NCBI RefSeq assembly: GCF_024490875.1
Contig: NZ_JACCLX010000007.1
Span: 40,897 to 104,896, forward strand
Source: Methanocaldococcus sp.
Lineage (GTDB): Archaea; AGJL01; Methanococci; Methanococcales; Methanocaldococcaceae
Reading direction: 5' to 3'
Length of the DNA: 64,000 nt
Below, piece after piece: positions 10,268-23,800 of the stretch (positions are counted from its first letter, which is position 1; each line of letters begins with the position of its first letter). The notes under the pieces were generated by a model, which was given only the letters and a program-made list of their open reading frames with translations, was not told the origin of the DNA and did not search any database. The translations under genes and the position numbers were made by a program.

Positions 10268-10497
10268 AAACTAAAAGTATATGAAAATGAAGGATTTTGT
10301 AGAATATACATTAAAGATTTAGATAAAGAATGTTTTGAGAAGATATTTGAAGAAAATGACAAGATATTAATCATATCTACTACTGAAGATGTTAGGAATT
10401 CGAAAGAACTATACAATAAAATTAAAATCCTAAAGGAATGTTTAACCTTATAAATTTTTAATTAAGAAATCCTCAAGAGTTGGGGAGGGGAATTAAT

Positions 10498-10639
10498 ATG
10501 AAAATAACCATTTACGATGGGGCAAATAATAGAAGAGAATGGAAATGGATTATTCTTAGATTTTGGTATGAATTTTGCTAAATATTCCAAATATTATGAA
10601 GAATATCTTAGTGAGAGAACTGTAAGGGGAGAGCTTTAA
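10498..10639 (+). pseudogene. Remnant of an MBL-fold (RNase J-like) gene start
   Basis: A GGGGAGGGG ribosome site precedes ATG 10498, which reads 'MKITIYDGAN' and then leaves the frame. A different frame from about 10528 to 10639 reads 'IEENGNGLFLDFGMNF' and on to TAA. Together they resemble the start of archaeal metallo-beta-lactamase-fold proteins ('YDGANTIGGNKI..', then 'LFLDFG'), with a short internal deletion where the GGN motif belongs and loss of everything after about 45 residues. The catalytic HxHxDH region is absent. Moderate confidence in the family. Confidence 0.5.
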
Positions 10640-10759
10640 TGTTTAAAATTAGTTATTATTAAGGTTAAAAAATCTGTTTTTAAAAGATTAATATCCTAAT
10701 TAAATGTTAAGTATCCATATTATTATATTATGAATAAAAAAGAAAAATAGAGAAAAATA
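10640..10759. other. Intergenic DNA closing the accessory island
   Basis: AT-rich, no open frame and no repeat seen. It separates the decaying left-hand island from mer, which reads towards it on the other strand. Confidence 0.5.
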
Positions 10760-11782
<1,023 letters not shown>

Positions 11783-11911
11783 TTATTATATTATTTTAGT
11801 GATAGTAATTAAGTTTTCTATTTACCACAAATCGAAAAATATTTATAGAGGTAAAATTTCCTAATATGGGGTATTAAATTTTCTAAAAATTTTGTAAAAA
11901 TGTTTCTATTA

Positions 11912-11927
11912 AACTATTTATATTATT
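11912..11927 (+). promoter_or_regulatory. TATA box for the PIN/ATPase gene
   Basis: 'AACTATTTATATTATT' is a TATA element about 50 bases before ATG 11973, allowing a transcription start near 11950. A second BRE/TATA-like stretch (CGAAAAA then TATTTATAG) lies at 11831-11846. Sequence pattern only. Confidence 0.4.
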
Positions 11928-11972
11928 TTATACTAACAAAATAAATAATTATAATAATTTACGGTGATTATT

Positions 11973-13886
11973 ATGAATCTTGAAGAAAGAAAAAAGTTAG
12001 AAACTAAATCAATTGATGAACTAAATCTTATAGGGAAAAAAGTTTGTGTTGATACTTGTGTGGTTATTGATGGAAGAATTACTGAACTAATTGAGAGAGG
12101 AAATCTCAAAGATGCTGTAATAATAATTCCTGAGGCTGTTGTTTCTGAATTAGAATATCAGGCAAATATGGGTAGAGAAATTGGTTATAGAGGAATAGAA
12201 GAGTTAAGAAAACTTATAGAAAAAGCCAGTGAGCATAATATAAAAGTTGAGTATGTTGGAGAAAGACCTACAAGGGAAGAGATATTTTTAGCAAAAAGTG
12301 GAGAAATTGATGCGATGATTAGAAAAGTGGCTAAAGAGACAAATTCTATATTATTAACGAGTGATTGGATTCAGTATAATTTAGCTAAAGCCCAAGGAAT
12401 TGAAGCATATTTCTTAGAAACCTTAGAGGAAGAAGTTGAACTTGTATTGGAAAAATACTTTGATAACGAAACGATGTCAGTTCATTTAAAAGAAGGTTGT
12501 CTTCCTTATGCTAAAAAAGGAAAACCTGGAGATGTTAAATTAGTCCCTATTGGTGATAAGGAATTAACTAAGGAAGAAATGGAGGATATAATAGATAACA
12601 TTATAAAATATGCCGAACAAAACAATGGATTTTTTGAAATTCAAAGAAAAGGAGCCACTGTAATTCAATTAGGAAATTTAAGAATTTCCATAGCAAGACC
12701 TCCATTTTCTGAAGCGTTGGAAGTTACTGCTGTAAGACCAATAGTTAAAGCATCATTAGAAGATTATGAACTGTCAGAGAAACTATTACAAAGATTAAAA
12801 GAAAGAGCAGAAGGAATTTTTGTCTCTGGCCCACCTGGAAGTGGAAAATCTACATTTGTAGCGGCATTGGCAGAATTTTATAGACAGCAAGGAAAAATAG
12901 TTAAAACAATGGAAAGTCCAAGAGATTTGCAAGTTAGTAAGGAGATAACTCAATATGCACCATTAGAGGGCGATATGGAAAAAACTTGCGACATCTTACT
13001 GTTAGTTAGACCAGATTATACAATCTATGATGAAGTTAGAAAAACCAGAGATTTTGAAATTTTTGCAGATATGAGAATGGCAGGAGTAGGAATGGTTGGA
13101 GTAGTTCATGCCTCAAAACCAATAGATGCTATTCAAAGATTAATTGGGAGAGTAGAACTTGGAGTTATTCCACAAGTTGTAGATACAGTAATATTTATAA
13201 AAGATGGTAAGATTCAGAAAGTTTATGAAATTGATTTTACAGTTAAAGTTCCTTATGGAATGGTTGAGGAAGATTTAGCAAGACCAGTAATTGAAGTTAT
13301 GGATTTTGAAACTGGTAAAGTTGAATATGAGATTTACACTTATGGAGAGCAAGTCGTAGTTATGCCAATTAAAGAAGATACAAAGAAATCTCCAATCTAT
13401 GGATATGCTGAGGAGAGATTAGAGGAAATTTTAAAAAAACTTCTACCAAGAAAAGCTAAACCAATGGTAAAAGTTACAGGAGATAACTCAATAGATTTAA
13501 TAGTTCCAGAGAAATATGTTGGGACTATAATAGGAAAAGGAGGAAAAGAAATATCTAAGTTAGAAGATATGCTAGGTTTAAAGATTTCAGTTAAAGAAAA
13601 AGAGACTGAAGAAAAAAAGGATATGGAAAAAATATATAGAAAGTATGAATTTGTAAATGAACTTGAATCTACAAAAATATATGAAACTGATAAATATGTT
13701 GTTGTTGATGTTGGGGAAGATTACGCTGGAGAGAATATAAAGATATATATTGATGGGAAGTTACTAACAACTGTAACTGTTAGAAATGATGGAACAGTTA
13801 GGATAAACAAAAAAACAAAGGTTGGTAAAGAAATTTTAGATGCAATGATAAAAGGAAAAGATATTTATGTTGATATACATTCATAA
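11973..13886 (+). CDS. PIN domain - AAA/secretion-type ATPase - KH domain protein
   Basis: 637 residues from ATG 11973 (the in-frame ATG at 11964 lies within the ribosome site GGTGATT). N-terminal PIN nuclease fold about 23-150 with acidic residues in 'CVDTCVVIDGRI' and 'LTSDW'; central ATPase with Walker A 'GPPGSGKST' near 287-295, of the FlaI/VirB11-like kind but soluble; type I KH domain near 505-545 with the G-x-x-G loop 'GTIIGKGGKE'. Predicted RNA-binding ribonuclease-ATPase, widely kept in Euryarchaeota; substrate unknown. Domain calls sure, biological role inferred. Confidence 0.9.
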   Translation: MNLEERKKLETKSIDELNLIGKKVCVDTCVVIDGRITELIERGNLKDAVIIIPEAVVSELEYQANMGREIGYRGIEELRKLIEKASEHNIKVEYVGERPTREEIFLAKSGEIDAMIRKVAKETNSILLTSDWIQYNLAKAQGIEAYFLETLEEEVELVLEKYFDNETMSVHLKEGCLPYAKKGKPGDVKLVPIGDKELTKEEMEDIIDNIIKYAEQNNGFFEIQRKGATVIQLGNLRISIARPPFSEALEVTAVRPIVKASLEDYELSEKLLQRLKERAEGIFVSGPPGSGKSTFVAALAEFYRQQGKIVKTMESPRDLQVSKEITQYAPLEGDMEKTCDILLLVRPDYTIYDEVRKTRDFEIFADMRMAGVGMVGVVHASKPIDAIQRLIGRVELGVIPQVVDTVIFIKDGKIQKVYEIDFTVKVPYGMVEEDLARPVIEVMDFETGKVEYEIYTYGEQVVVMPIKEDTKKSPIYGYAEERLEEILKKLLPRKAKPMVKVTGDNSIDLIVPEKYVGTIIGKGGKEISKLEDMLGLKISVKEKETEEKKDMEKIYRKYEFVNELESTKIYETDKYVVVDVGEDYAGENIKIYIDGKLLTTVTVRNDGTVRINKKTKVGKEILDAMIKGKDIYVDIHS

Positions 13887-13896
13887 AGATTAAAAC

Positions 13897-14157
13897 TCAA
13901 TAAAATCTTAATACAATTCTTTTATCTTTTTTAGTATGTGCTACCTCTATTATATCATCTAAAATTTTCTCAATCTCTATCTCAATAATTCCATATTTTT
14001 CATGAAATAATCTTAAAAATCCATCTTCATAAAGCAATAATTTTCCTTCAACATGAACTCTACCAAAGTATATTTCAATATACTCTCCATAATCTACATT
14101 TTCAAAATAAGCATAGATTTCTTCAGAATTTTTAATATCAATAAATTCTTCAATCAT
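13897..14157 (-). CDS. Conserved hypothetical, 86 residues
   Basis: Small acidic protein, beta-rich by its alternating pattern ('GRVHVEGKLLLYEDG'), no Cys, no membrane segment. Reads with nadM and ppsA; 10 bases separate its start from the nadM stop, suggesting one operon. No family recognised. Confidence 0.7.
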   Translation of the reverse strand: MIEEFIDIKNSEEIYAYFENVDYGEYIEIYFGRVHVEGKLLLYEDGFLRLFHEKYGIIEIEIEKILDDIIEVAHTKKDKRIVLRFY

Positions 14158-14167
14158 AATATTAACC

Positions 14168-18314
<4,147 letters not shown>

Positions 18315-18427
18315 TTTCTATCCCCTTTTTAATGTTATATAATTATTTTTATTAAAGAAGTATATAAACTTTTTTATCTTTGTAGATTTAAATATATTGA
18401 TCTGAAATATAATAAAAAATAGTTAAT

Positions 18428-18952
18428 TTAAAATTTGAGTAACTCTTTTCCTTGCTCAACAACGATTTTACAAGGCATTGGTAATTTCATTGCCGCTCTT
18501 CTTAATGCTTCCTTAGCATCTTGGAATTTATCAGGATTAACCCAAACAGTCATTACAGGTTGTCCTTCTCTAACTCTTGCAGCTGTTCCAATTGGCTTTC
18601 CAAATGCCAATCTCATACCGTCTGAAATTCTATCAGCCCCTGCTCCTGTAGCCATCTTGTGTTCTCTTAAAATTTGGTGTGGATAGACTCTAATCTGAAA
18701 TTTATATCCTAATCTTCCACATTTCTTTGTTAAATATTTGTTTGCCGCAACTCTCGCAGCCTCTAAAGCATTGTGTCTTATTTGAATATGTTTTGTAGAA
18801 ACTAAATTAACTTTAACTGGGAACTCTGCTGATAAATTACCCATTATGTAATGAACTACTTTTGGTTGTGGAACACCTTTAACATACTCTTTTCTTGTGT
18901 ATGGTGGCTTATCCACATCTCTGTAACATCTATTAGGTCTCAAAGTAGCCAT
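18428..18952 (-). CDS. rpl10e: 50S ribosomal protein L10e (uL16)
   Basis: 174 residues; archaeal L10e/uL16 of the large subunit near the A site. Starts '[22 protein letters not shown]' type sequence and carries '[23 protein letters not shown]'. ATG 18952 is used; ATG codons 18961 and 18958 overlap the GGTGAT ribosome site. Alone between ppsA and a glycosyltransferase gene. Very sure. Confidence 0.96.
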   Translation of the reverse strand: MATLRPNRCYRDVDKPPYTRKEYVKGVPQPKVVHYIMGNLSAEFPVKVNLVSTKHIQIRHNALEAARVAANKYLTKKCGRLGYKFQIRVYPHQILREHKMATGAGADRISDGMRLAFGKPIGTAARVREGQPVMTVWVNPDKFQDAKEALRRAAMKLPMPCKIVVEQGKELLKF

Positions 18953-19063
18953 TATCATCACCTGTTTTTAACTGTTTAATAACTAATAAATTTTAAAACC
19001 GTCATGCTATGAATATATTTTCTGCTTATATTTTTTAACATAATATTTAAACCTTACTGTTAT

Positions 19064-19750
19064 TTAGAAAATAAACTTTATAACCTTCTCAGCGACTTCT
19101 AAGATTTTCCTAATTGTTATATATGAAACTGCTTCATCATGATATTCAACATTTACATACTCTTCAACAATCTTAGCCCCTTTTTTTGCTAACTGTAAGG
19201 CGATAAAGTGTTCAACAGCATAACCTTCTCCAAAGTTAATATCCTTTAATAACTCTGCCTTTATAATTCTAAATCCACATTGGACATCTCTAAAAAAATA
19301 GAATCTCTTTGCATATATAAAAACTGCCAATGAAATTAAAATAGATGCAAAGAAGTTGGATATTCTCCTATGGAAAGGGATATATTTATATTTTCTAACT
19401 CCAAAAACAGCATCTGCATTATATTTCTTTAATTTATTTAATAGTTTTGGAATATCCATAGGTTTGTGTTGATAATCTCCATCAATGTATATAATATATT
19501 TATAATTTTTTAAAGATAATGCAAATTTTGTTCCAACTTCAATAGCTTTTGCTTTACCTAAATTTTTTTCATTTCTTATCAAATAAACTTTAATATTGCA
19601 ATTCTTAGCAAAATCTTTAACAACTTTTGAAGTATTATCTATAGAACCATCATCAACTACTATAACATCAATTTTCAACTTTTCTAAATCTTTTAAAACT
19701 TTTAAAATATTTTTCTCTTCGTTATAAGCAGGAATTACTGCAATAATCAT
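19064..19750 (-). CDS. Family 2 glycosyltransferase (dolichyl-phosphate mannose synthase-like)
   Basis: 228 residues. GT-A fold: 'VIPAYNEEKNI' at the start, 'VVDDGSIDNTS' and the metal-binding 'YIDGDYQHKP'. No long C-terminal membrane domain, unlike the larger DPM1 proteins, though 'ILISLAVFIYAKRF' is hydrophobic and may touch the membrane. Likely moves a sugar to a polyprenol phosphate for glycoprotein or envelope synthesis. Family sure, sugar unknown. Confidence 0.85.
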   Translation of the reverse strand: MIIAVIPAYNEEKNILKVLKDLEKLKIDVIVVDDGSIDNTSKVVKDFAKNCNIKVYLIRNEKNLGKAKAIEVGTKFALSLKNYKYIIYIDGDYQHKPMDIPKLLNKLKKYNADAVFGVRKYKYIPFHRRISNFFASILISLAVFIYAKRFYFFRDVQCGFRIIKAELLKDINFGEGYAVEHFIALQLAKKGAKIVEEYVNVEYHDEAVSYITIRKILEVAEKVIKFIF

Positions 19751-19792
19751 AATTTATCACGATATTTAAAACTTTAAAAAAGTTAATAATAT

Positions 19793-20143
19793 TTATAATT
19801 TAATTAGATATATGACAACATATCCAAATATTATTCCCAATATTAATCCTAAAAGTCCATAAAAGAAGATAAATATAAAGTTAGTATTTTGCTGTTGAGT
19901 TTGTTGATATTTCATATTACTATTAATGATTACATTGTTTGATCCATTTGAATTATTAGTGTTATTTGTAACAGTAGCATCAATAGCAGTCGCATTAGTT
20001 TTTTTTGGAATATTACTGGTGTTTGTTATAATAGTTACATTTTTTGTATCCTTTGAGATATTATATATTTCGGAATTATTTAAAGCATAACTTAATTCTA
20101 CAATTGAAAATATTAAAAGGAGGAGTAAAAGTATTTTTTTCAT
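19793..20143 (-). CDS. Small secreted/membrane-anchored Asn/Thr-rich protein
   Basis: 116 residues. Signal-like N-terminus 'MKKILLLLLLIFSIVELSYA', an Asn/Thr/Ser-rich middle (about 21-85) with many N-x-S/T sites, and a C-terminal membrane helix with glycines ('FYGLLGLILGIIFGYVV'). It looks like an outer-surface protein tethered by its tail. Follows the small coiled-coil gene and minD on the same strand with only a few bases between. No family recognised. Confidence 0.65.
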   Translation of the reverse strand: MKKILLLLLLIFSIVELSYALNNSEIYNISKDTKNVTIITNTSNIPKKTNATAIDATVTNNTNNSNGSNNVIINSNMKYQQTQQQNTNFIFIFFYGLLGLILGIIFGYVVIYLIKL

Positions 20144-20145
20144 AA

Positions 20146-20325
20146 TTATCCCTCAATTTTTAATTTTCTTAACCTCTCATTTAGTTTCTCAACCTCCTCT
20201 TTTGTTAATCTTGTAGCTTTTTTAACATTTTCTAATTCTTTTTGTAGTTGTATTACTTTTATACCCAATATTATATTTAACAGGATACTAATCGTTACAA
20301 TAATATACAGTATCGTCAAATCCAT
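20146..20325 (-). CDS. Small membrane-anchored coiled-coil protein, 59 residues
   Basis: ATG 20325 follows GGGGGGAG and reads 'MDLTILYIIVTISILLNIIL', one membrane helix (about 4-24), then a charged coiled coil rich in Lys/Glu/Leu ('LQKELENVKKATRLTKEE'), ending at TAA 20146. It fills the gap between minD and the surface-protein gene with no spare bases, which supports it being real. Topology resembles small septum or division helper proteins, but I cannot name it. Operon with minD likely. Confidence 0.7.
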   Translation of the reverse strand: MDLTILYIIVTISILLNIILGIKVIQLQKELENVKKATRLTKEEVEKLNERLRKLKIEG

Positions 20326-20327
20326 TA

Positions 20328-21110
20328 TTATCTCCCCCCAAACAATCCTTTAAGGAACCTGGAGATAAAGGTGTCTTTTTTCTTCTTAATTTTCGCCTCA
20401 TATTTAACTCCAATTAATTTTGCGGCGATTTCCATAATTGCCTGAGCTGCTGGAGAGTCAGGATATAATATAACTAATGGAGTTCCAAATGCCGCGGCTT
20501 TTCTAACATGTGGATCTTCTGGAACAACACCAATAACTGGAACTTCTAAAATAGTTTCTATTGCTTTAGCACTCAATTCAGTACTTTCATTTGAAACTCT
20601 ATTAACAATAGCTCCTAAGATTTCAGTTCCTAATCTTCTTGTAATTGCTATAACTTTTAAAGCATCTGATATTGAAGAAATTTCAGGATTTACTACTACT
20701 ACAACACCATCTGCTGATGATATAGCAATTAATGTTTCTTTTCCAATACCTGCAGGACAGTCAATGATTAATATTTCAACTAAATCGTGTATAGCTTTTA
20801 AAACTTCTTCGAGTTTTTCTGGATTGGCCTTTTTGAACTTTTCTAAAGATATACCTGCTGGAATTACCAAAACTCCTTCAGGACCTTCATAAATAGCATC
20901 TTTTATATCAGCCCTACCTGCTAAAACATCATTTAATGTTATAGGTTTCCCTTCCAAACCCATAATTAACTCTAAGTTTGCCATAGCAATGTCTGCATCT
21001 AAAACTGCAACTTTTTTTCCAAATTTTGCCATAGCCACAGCAAGATTAGCAGCAATTGTTGTTTTTCCAGTTCCACCCTTTCCAGAAGCAATTGCAATCG
21101 CTATTGCCAT
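20328..21110 (-). CDS. minD: MinD/ParA-type ATPase
   Basis: 260 residues. Deviant Walker A 'ASGKGGTGKTT' near residue 7, 'DADIAMANLE' and 'LIIDCPAG', the MinD pattern. Ends in an amphipathic helix 'FISRFLKGLFGG', the membrane-binding tail of MinD proteins. Start at ATG 21110 after GGTGAC; ATG 21119 lies before the ribosome site spacing. Promoter TATA at about 21156-21163. Probably positions a membrane complex; archaeal MinD roles vary. First gene of a three-gene operon with the small coiled-coil and surface proteins. Confidence 0.93.
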   Translation of the reverse strand: MAIAIAIASGKGGTGKTTIAANLAVAMAKFGKKVAVLDADIAMANLELIMGLEGKPITLNDVLAGRADIKDAIYEGPEGVLVIPAGISLEKFKKANPEKLEEVLKAIHDLVEILIIDCPAGIGKETLIAISSADGVVVVVNPEISSISDALKVIAITRRLGTEILGAIVNRVSNESTELSAKAIETILEVPVIGVVPEDPHVRKAAAFGTPLVILYPDSPAAQAIMEIAAKLIGVKYEAKIKKKKDTFISRFLKGLFGGR

Positions 21111-21151
21111 TAATGTCACCTTTTACTAATTATATTAATTTAGAAAGTTAC

Positions 21152-21170
21152 TAAAAATTTATACCTCTTT
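21152..21170 (-). promoter_or_regulatory. minD promoter (BRE/TATA)
   Basis: On the minus strand 'AAAGAGGTATAAATTTTTA' gives a purine-rich BRE and TATAAATT, about 45 bases before the minD start, so transcription would start near 21131. Confidence 0.5.
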
Positions 21171-21227
21171 AATTTACTAATGTAATAATTAGTATATAAC
21201 TTTAATCATTTGTCATCAGTTGGTTAT

Positions 21228-22112
21228 TCAAAATTTATGGCAAATTATATAATTTGTCATTACTTTTTTATTGGTTCCTTTTATTTTCATATCGCCGTTT
21301 TCAATCACTACTATATCTCCATCTTTAAAATCTCCTTCAACTTCTATTACTTTAAATACATTTGGATTAGGATCTATTTTGTCTATGGCTATATAGTCAT
21401 CATAAAGATGTAGTTTTCCATCTTTAATAATTCCGATTTCTCCATTTTTTACAATTTTATTAACAATAGTCATAACCTTTCCAAAGTCAATCAACTTCTG
21501 TCTTAATTTATCTCTATATTTAAATAATTCCTCTATATCTTTCTTAATAACTTCTTCAAAATTTTTTTCATATTTATTTACACTATATATATCATACTCC
21601 TTACTTAGTGTGGGATTCCACTTAAATTTTTCAAAAATATTTTTTATAGTTTCCTCAATATTTTTTAATGGCATCATTGGAAAAAGTTTAGCTGTCTTTT
21701 TTAATTCTTCCTCAGCTTTCTTTTTTAAAAATTTATTTCCAAAAACTACTATTCCAAAGCCTTCTTTTATTATTTGATTTGTAACTTCATCATTTAAAAT
21801 TTCTAAAATTGCACATTTTCCTTTGGTAGCATAAACTCTTCTTCTTTTTGCATCTATTCCTAAACTTCTAACTTCTCCGACGACAACTGAATCAGATAAT
21901 TTTCTAACTTTTTCTCTATTGTCTTCAATTATAATTTTTATATTAAGTTCTTCAGCTAATTTATATAATTCTTCTTCTGACTTTATTTCTCCATTGTATA
22001 ATTTTTCTTCCAATAATTTTCTATTTTGTTCATTGCCTCTAAAAAATATTTGTCTTCGATCGCCTCCAATAACAGCCCCGTTATTTCCATAATAGCATAT
22101 AACTAATGTCAT
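21228..22112 (-). CDS. DUF2121 family protein (methanogen-specific, possible Ntn-hydrolase relative)
   Basis: 294 residues. Begins '[21 protein letters not shown]'; the 'GAVIGGDRR' stretch recalls the strand-loop of proteasome-like Ntn hydrolases, but no N-terminal catalytic Thr is exposed (it would be Thr2 after Met removal, an inference). Charged helical middle and a KOW/OB-like end ('[18 protein letters not shown]'). Function unknown. Divergent from nikR. Confidence 0.75.
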   Translation of the reverse strand: MTLVICYYGNNGAVIGGDRRQIFFRGNEQNRKLLEEKLYNGEIKSEEELYKLAEELNIKIIIEDNREKVRKLSDSVVVGEVRSLGIDAKRRRVYATKGKCAILEILNDEVTNQIIKEGFGIVVFGNKFLKKKAEEELKKTAKLFPMMPLKNIEETIKNIFEKFKWNPTLSKEYDIYSVNKYEKNFEEVIKKDIEELFKYRDKLRQKLIDFGKVMTIVNKIVKNGEIGIIKDGKLHLYDDYIAIDKIDPNPNVFKVIEVEGDFKDGDIVVIENGDMKIKGTNKKVMTNYIICHKF

Positions 22113-22208
22113 TTTCTCACCATATTAAAATTAATTTTAACACTCTATATGTATTTTTTGAAATTGTTTATTAATAATTTTTTAGTATTATTATCATCAT
22201 AGTTAATC

Positions 22209-22217
22209 TTATATATT
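22209..22217 (+). promoter_or_regulatory. nikR TATA box
   Basis: 'TTATATATT' sits 66 bases before the chosen nikR start, with the palindrome 22229-22244 just downstream of it. Confidence 0.45.
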
Positions 22218-22228
22218 GGATATTAAAT

Positions 22229-22244
22229 AGTAATAAGTATTACT
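22229..22244. promoter_or_regulatory. Palindromic operator candidate in the nikR promoter
   Basis: AGTAATA-AG-TATTACT, a perfect 7-bp inverted repeat with a 2-base spacer, lies between the TATA box and the start codon, near the expected transcription start. A site for autoregulation by the ribbon-helix-helix protein just downstream is the simplest reading (inference). Confidence 0.5.
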
Positions 22245-22274
22245 TAATTATTTAAAAATTTTATGAGGGGGACT

Positions 22275-22700
22275 ATGACTGAGATGGATAGAATAAGCAT
22301 ATCTCTCCCAATAAAACTCCTAGAAGAATTTGATAAAATAATTGCTGAAAGAGGATATGCTAGTAGAAGTGAAGCTATTAGAGATGCTATTAGAGATTAT
22401 ATAATAAAACACAAATGGATACACAGTTTAGAAGGAGAAAGAGCAGGAAATATTAGCGTAATTTATAATCATCATGAATCTGATGTTATGGAAAAAATTA
22501 CTGAGATTCAGCATGAATATACTGATATAATTGTTGCCACTTTGCATTTACACTTAGACCATGACCACTGTTTAGAATCTATATTAGTTAGAGGAGATGC
22601 TAAAAGGATTAGAGAATTAACTGATAAATTAACAGCCTTAAAAGGAGTTAAACTTGTTAAATTAAGTGTTATGGTTCCAGAAGTAGGTATTCCTGAATAA
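22275..22700 (+). CDS. nikR: NikR nickel-responsive ribbon-helix-helix regulator
   Basis: N-terminal ribbon-helix-helix ('RISISLPIKLLEEFDKII', 'YASRSEAIRDAIRDYI') and C-terminal ACT-like nickel domain. Ligand residues are present: the His of 'YNHHESD', the 'HLHLDHDHCLE' cluster with its Cys. Represses nickel uptake or enzyme genes when Ni(II) is bound; nickel supply matters here for CODH, hydrogenase and F430. Start among ATG 22263, 22275 and 22284; GGGGG 22267-22271 favours 22275. Very sure. Confidence 0.93.
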   Translation: MTEMDRISISLPIKLLEEFDKIIAERGYASRSEAIRDAIRDYIIKHKWIHSLEGERAGNISVIYNHHESDVMEKITEIQHEYTDIIVATLHLHLDHDHCLESILVRGDAKRIRELTDKLTALKGVKLVKLSVMVPEVGIPE

Positions 22701-22705
22701 AAATA

Positions 22706-23788
22706 TTATTTGAAAATTTTTCTCTCATCCCCTAAAGGAACTATATTTTTACTCTCAACATATAAATATGCTTCCCATAACTTTTTACATTCGCATTCTA
22801 CATTTAAAACATCAATATCTTGCGTTAAAGTAAATTTTTCTAATCTTTTTTTAATTATTTTGTTACACTTACATCCATATAGATTATGTGCCCCCCTCTC
22901 ACTACCAACTCCTGAAGTATCACACATAATCAAAGCATTTTTATTTTCTTTTTTTACATTTTTTAATATTTCAATAATACTCCATAAAAATGGTGGTCTA
23001 TATTGATTTTTATTCCAGAAGTATTCTATTAAACTTCCTTTGTGGATTGTAGTAGGACAGAATGATATTCTTGAACAGCCCAACTTTATACATTCGTTTG
23101 CTGATTGTATAGCATCTTTTATTGCATCTTTTTCAGTTATAAAAGGAGGTTTTATTAATAAATAGGCTTTTATTCCTATATTGTAATTTTTTGCTAATTC
23201 TATAACTTTAATAATTTGTTCATTAGTTATTCCTTTGTTTATTGCATAATTTCTAATTTCTTCATTAAAACTTTCAATTCCTACACCAATTTCCACATTG
23301 ATATTTAAATATTTTCTAATTTCATTTAATTTTTTTTCAGTTATAAATTCTGGTCTTGATTCTATAGCTACTTCTTTTAAATTTTCAAATTCACTAAGTT
23401 TTTTAAATATATACTCTCTCGCCTCCCTATGAACTTCTCTATCATCTAAAAAACTTCCAGAAGTGAATATTTTAACACTGAAATCTTTTAACTCTTTTAA
23501 CTTTTCTTTATATTTCTCAATTGCATAGTTAAATTGATTTATTATATTTTCAGATGTTATTTTTTCAGGAGATGAGTCCATTAGGTAAGAGCACATTATA
23601 CATCCTCCTTCTTTTGCATAGAAACATCCTTCTGTTCTTAAAATTATAGTTAATGATTTACCAATTTTAAAATCTCTATAAATGTCATCTTGTATCCACA
23701 CTGCAATAGGTTTATTTTTATCTCTCACTTTCCTTTTTTTTAGATTTTTTTCTCTAAAATTTCTTAAAAATTCTTTGTAATCTCCCAT
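22706..23788 (-). CDS. Archaeosine-forming radical SAM enzyme (RaSEA-like)
   Basis: 360 residues. 'GCFYAKEGGCIMCSYL' gives an atypical radical SAM cluster C-x7-C-x2-C, as in the Elp3/RaSEA group; 'IFTSGSFLDDREV' and 'IESRPEFIT' are typical of that group. RaSEA converts lysine-bearing preQ0 in archaeal tRNA (made by ArcS) to archaeosine. A C-terminal Cys cluster ('YGCKCNKII', 'VECECKKLWEAY') adds a probable metal site. Convergent with nikR; four codons upstream of its start lies the precorrin gene stop, same strand. Confidence 0.8.
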   Translation of the reverse strand: MGDYKEFLRNFREKNLKKRKVRDKNKPIAVWIQDDIYRDFKIGKSLTIILRTEGCFYAKEGGCIMCSYLMDSSPEKITSENIINQFNYAIEKYKEKLKELKDFSVKIFTSGSFLDDREVHREAREYIFKKLSEFENLKEVAIESRPEFITEKKLNEIRKYLNINVEIGVGIESFNEEIRNYAINKGITNEQIIKVIELAKNYNIGIKAYLLIKPPFITEKDAIKDAIQSANECIKLGCSRISFCPTTIHKGSLIEYFWNKNQYRPPFLWSIIEILKNVKKENKNALIMCDTSGVGSERGAHNLYGCKCNKIIKKRLEKFTLTQDIDVLNVECECKKLWEAYLYVESKNIVPLGDERKIFK

Positions 23789-23800
23789 TTTATCAACTTT

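Larger units (their letters stand above)
6818..10453 (+). pseudogene. Broken gene: WHDSGWNG domain + RecD-like helicase + endonuclease-like tail, two in-frame stops
   Basis: One frame runs from ATG 6818 to TAA 10451-10453 (1,212 codons), interrupted only by TAA at 7652-7654 and TAG at 10265-10267. Between the stops and after the second one the translation still looks like the same protein: a charged helix over 7655-7777 joins the N-terminal domain to the helicase, and after the TAG 'KLKVYENEGF' continues the endonuclease-like tail for 61 codons. No start with a ribosome site exists just after either stop. I read this as one recently inactivated gene of about 1,210 residues. A sequencing error at both stops is the alternative. 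Its pieces are listed separately. Confidence 0.7.

Noticed and set aside
21210..21413. Plus-strand frame of 67 codons against DUF2121
   Set aside because: Lies wholly on the tail of DUF2121 and its spacer, no ribosome site, aromatic-rich shadow composition.
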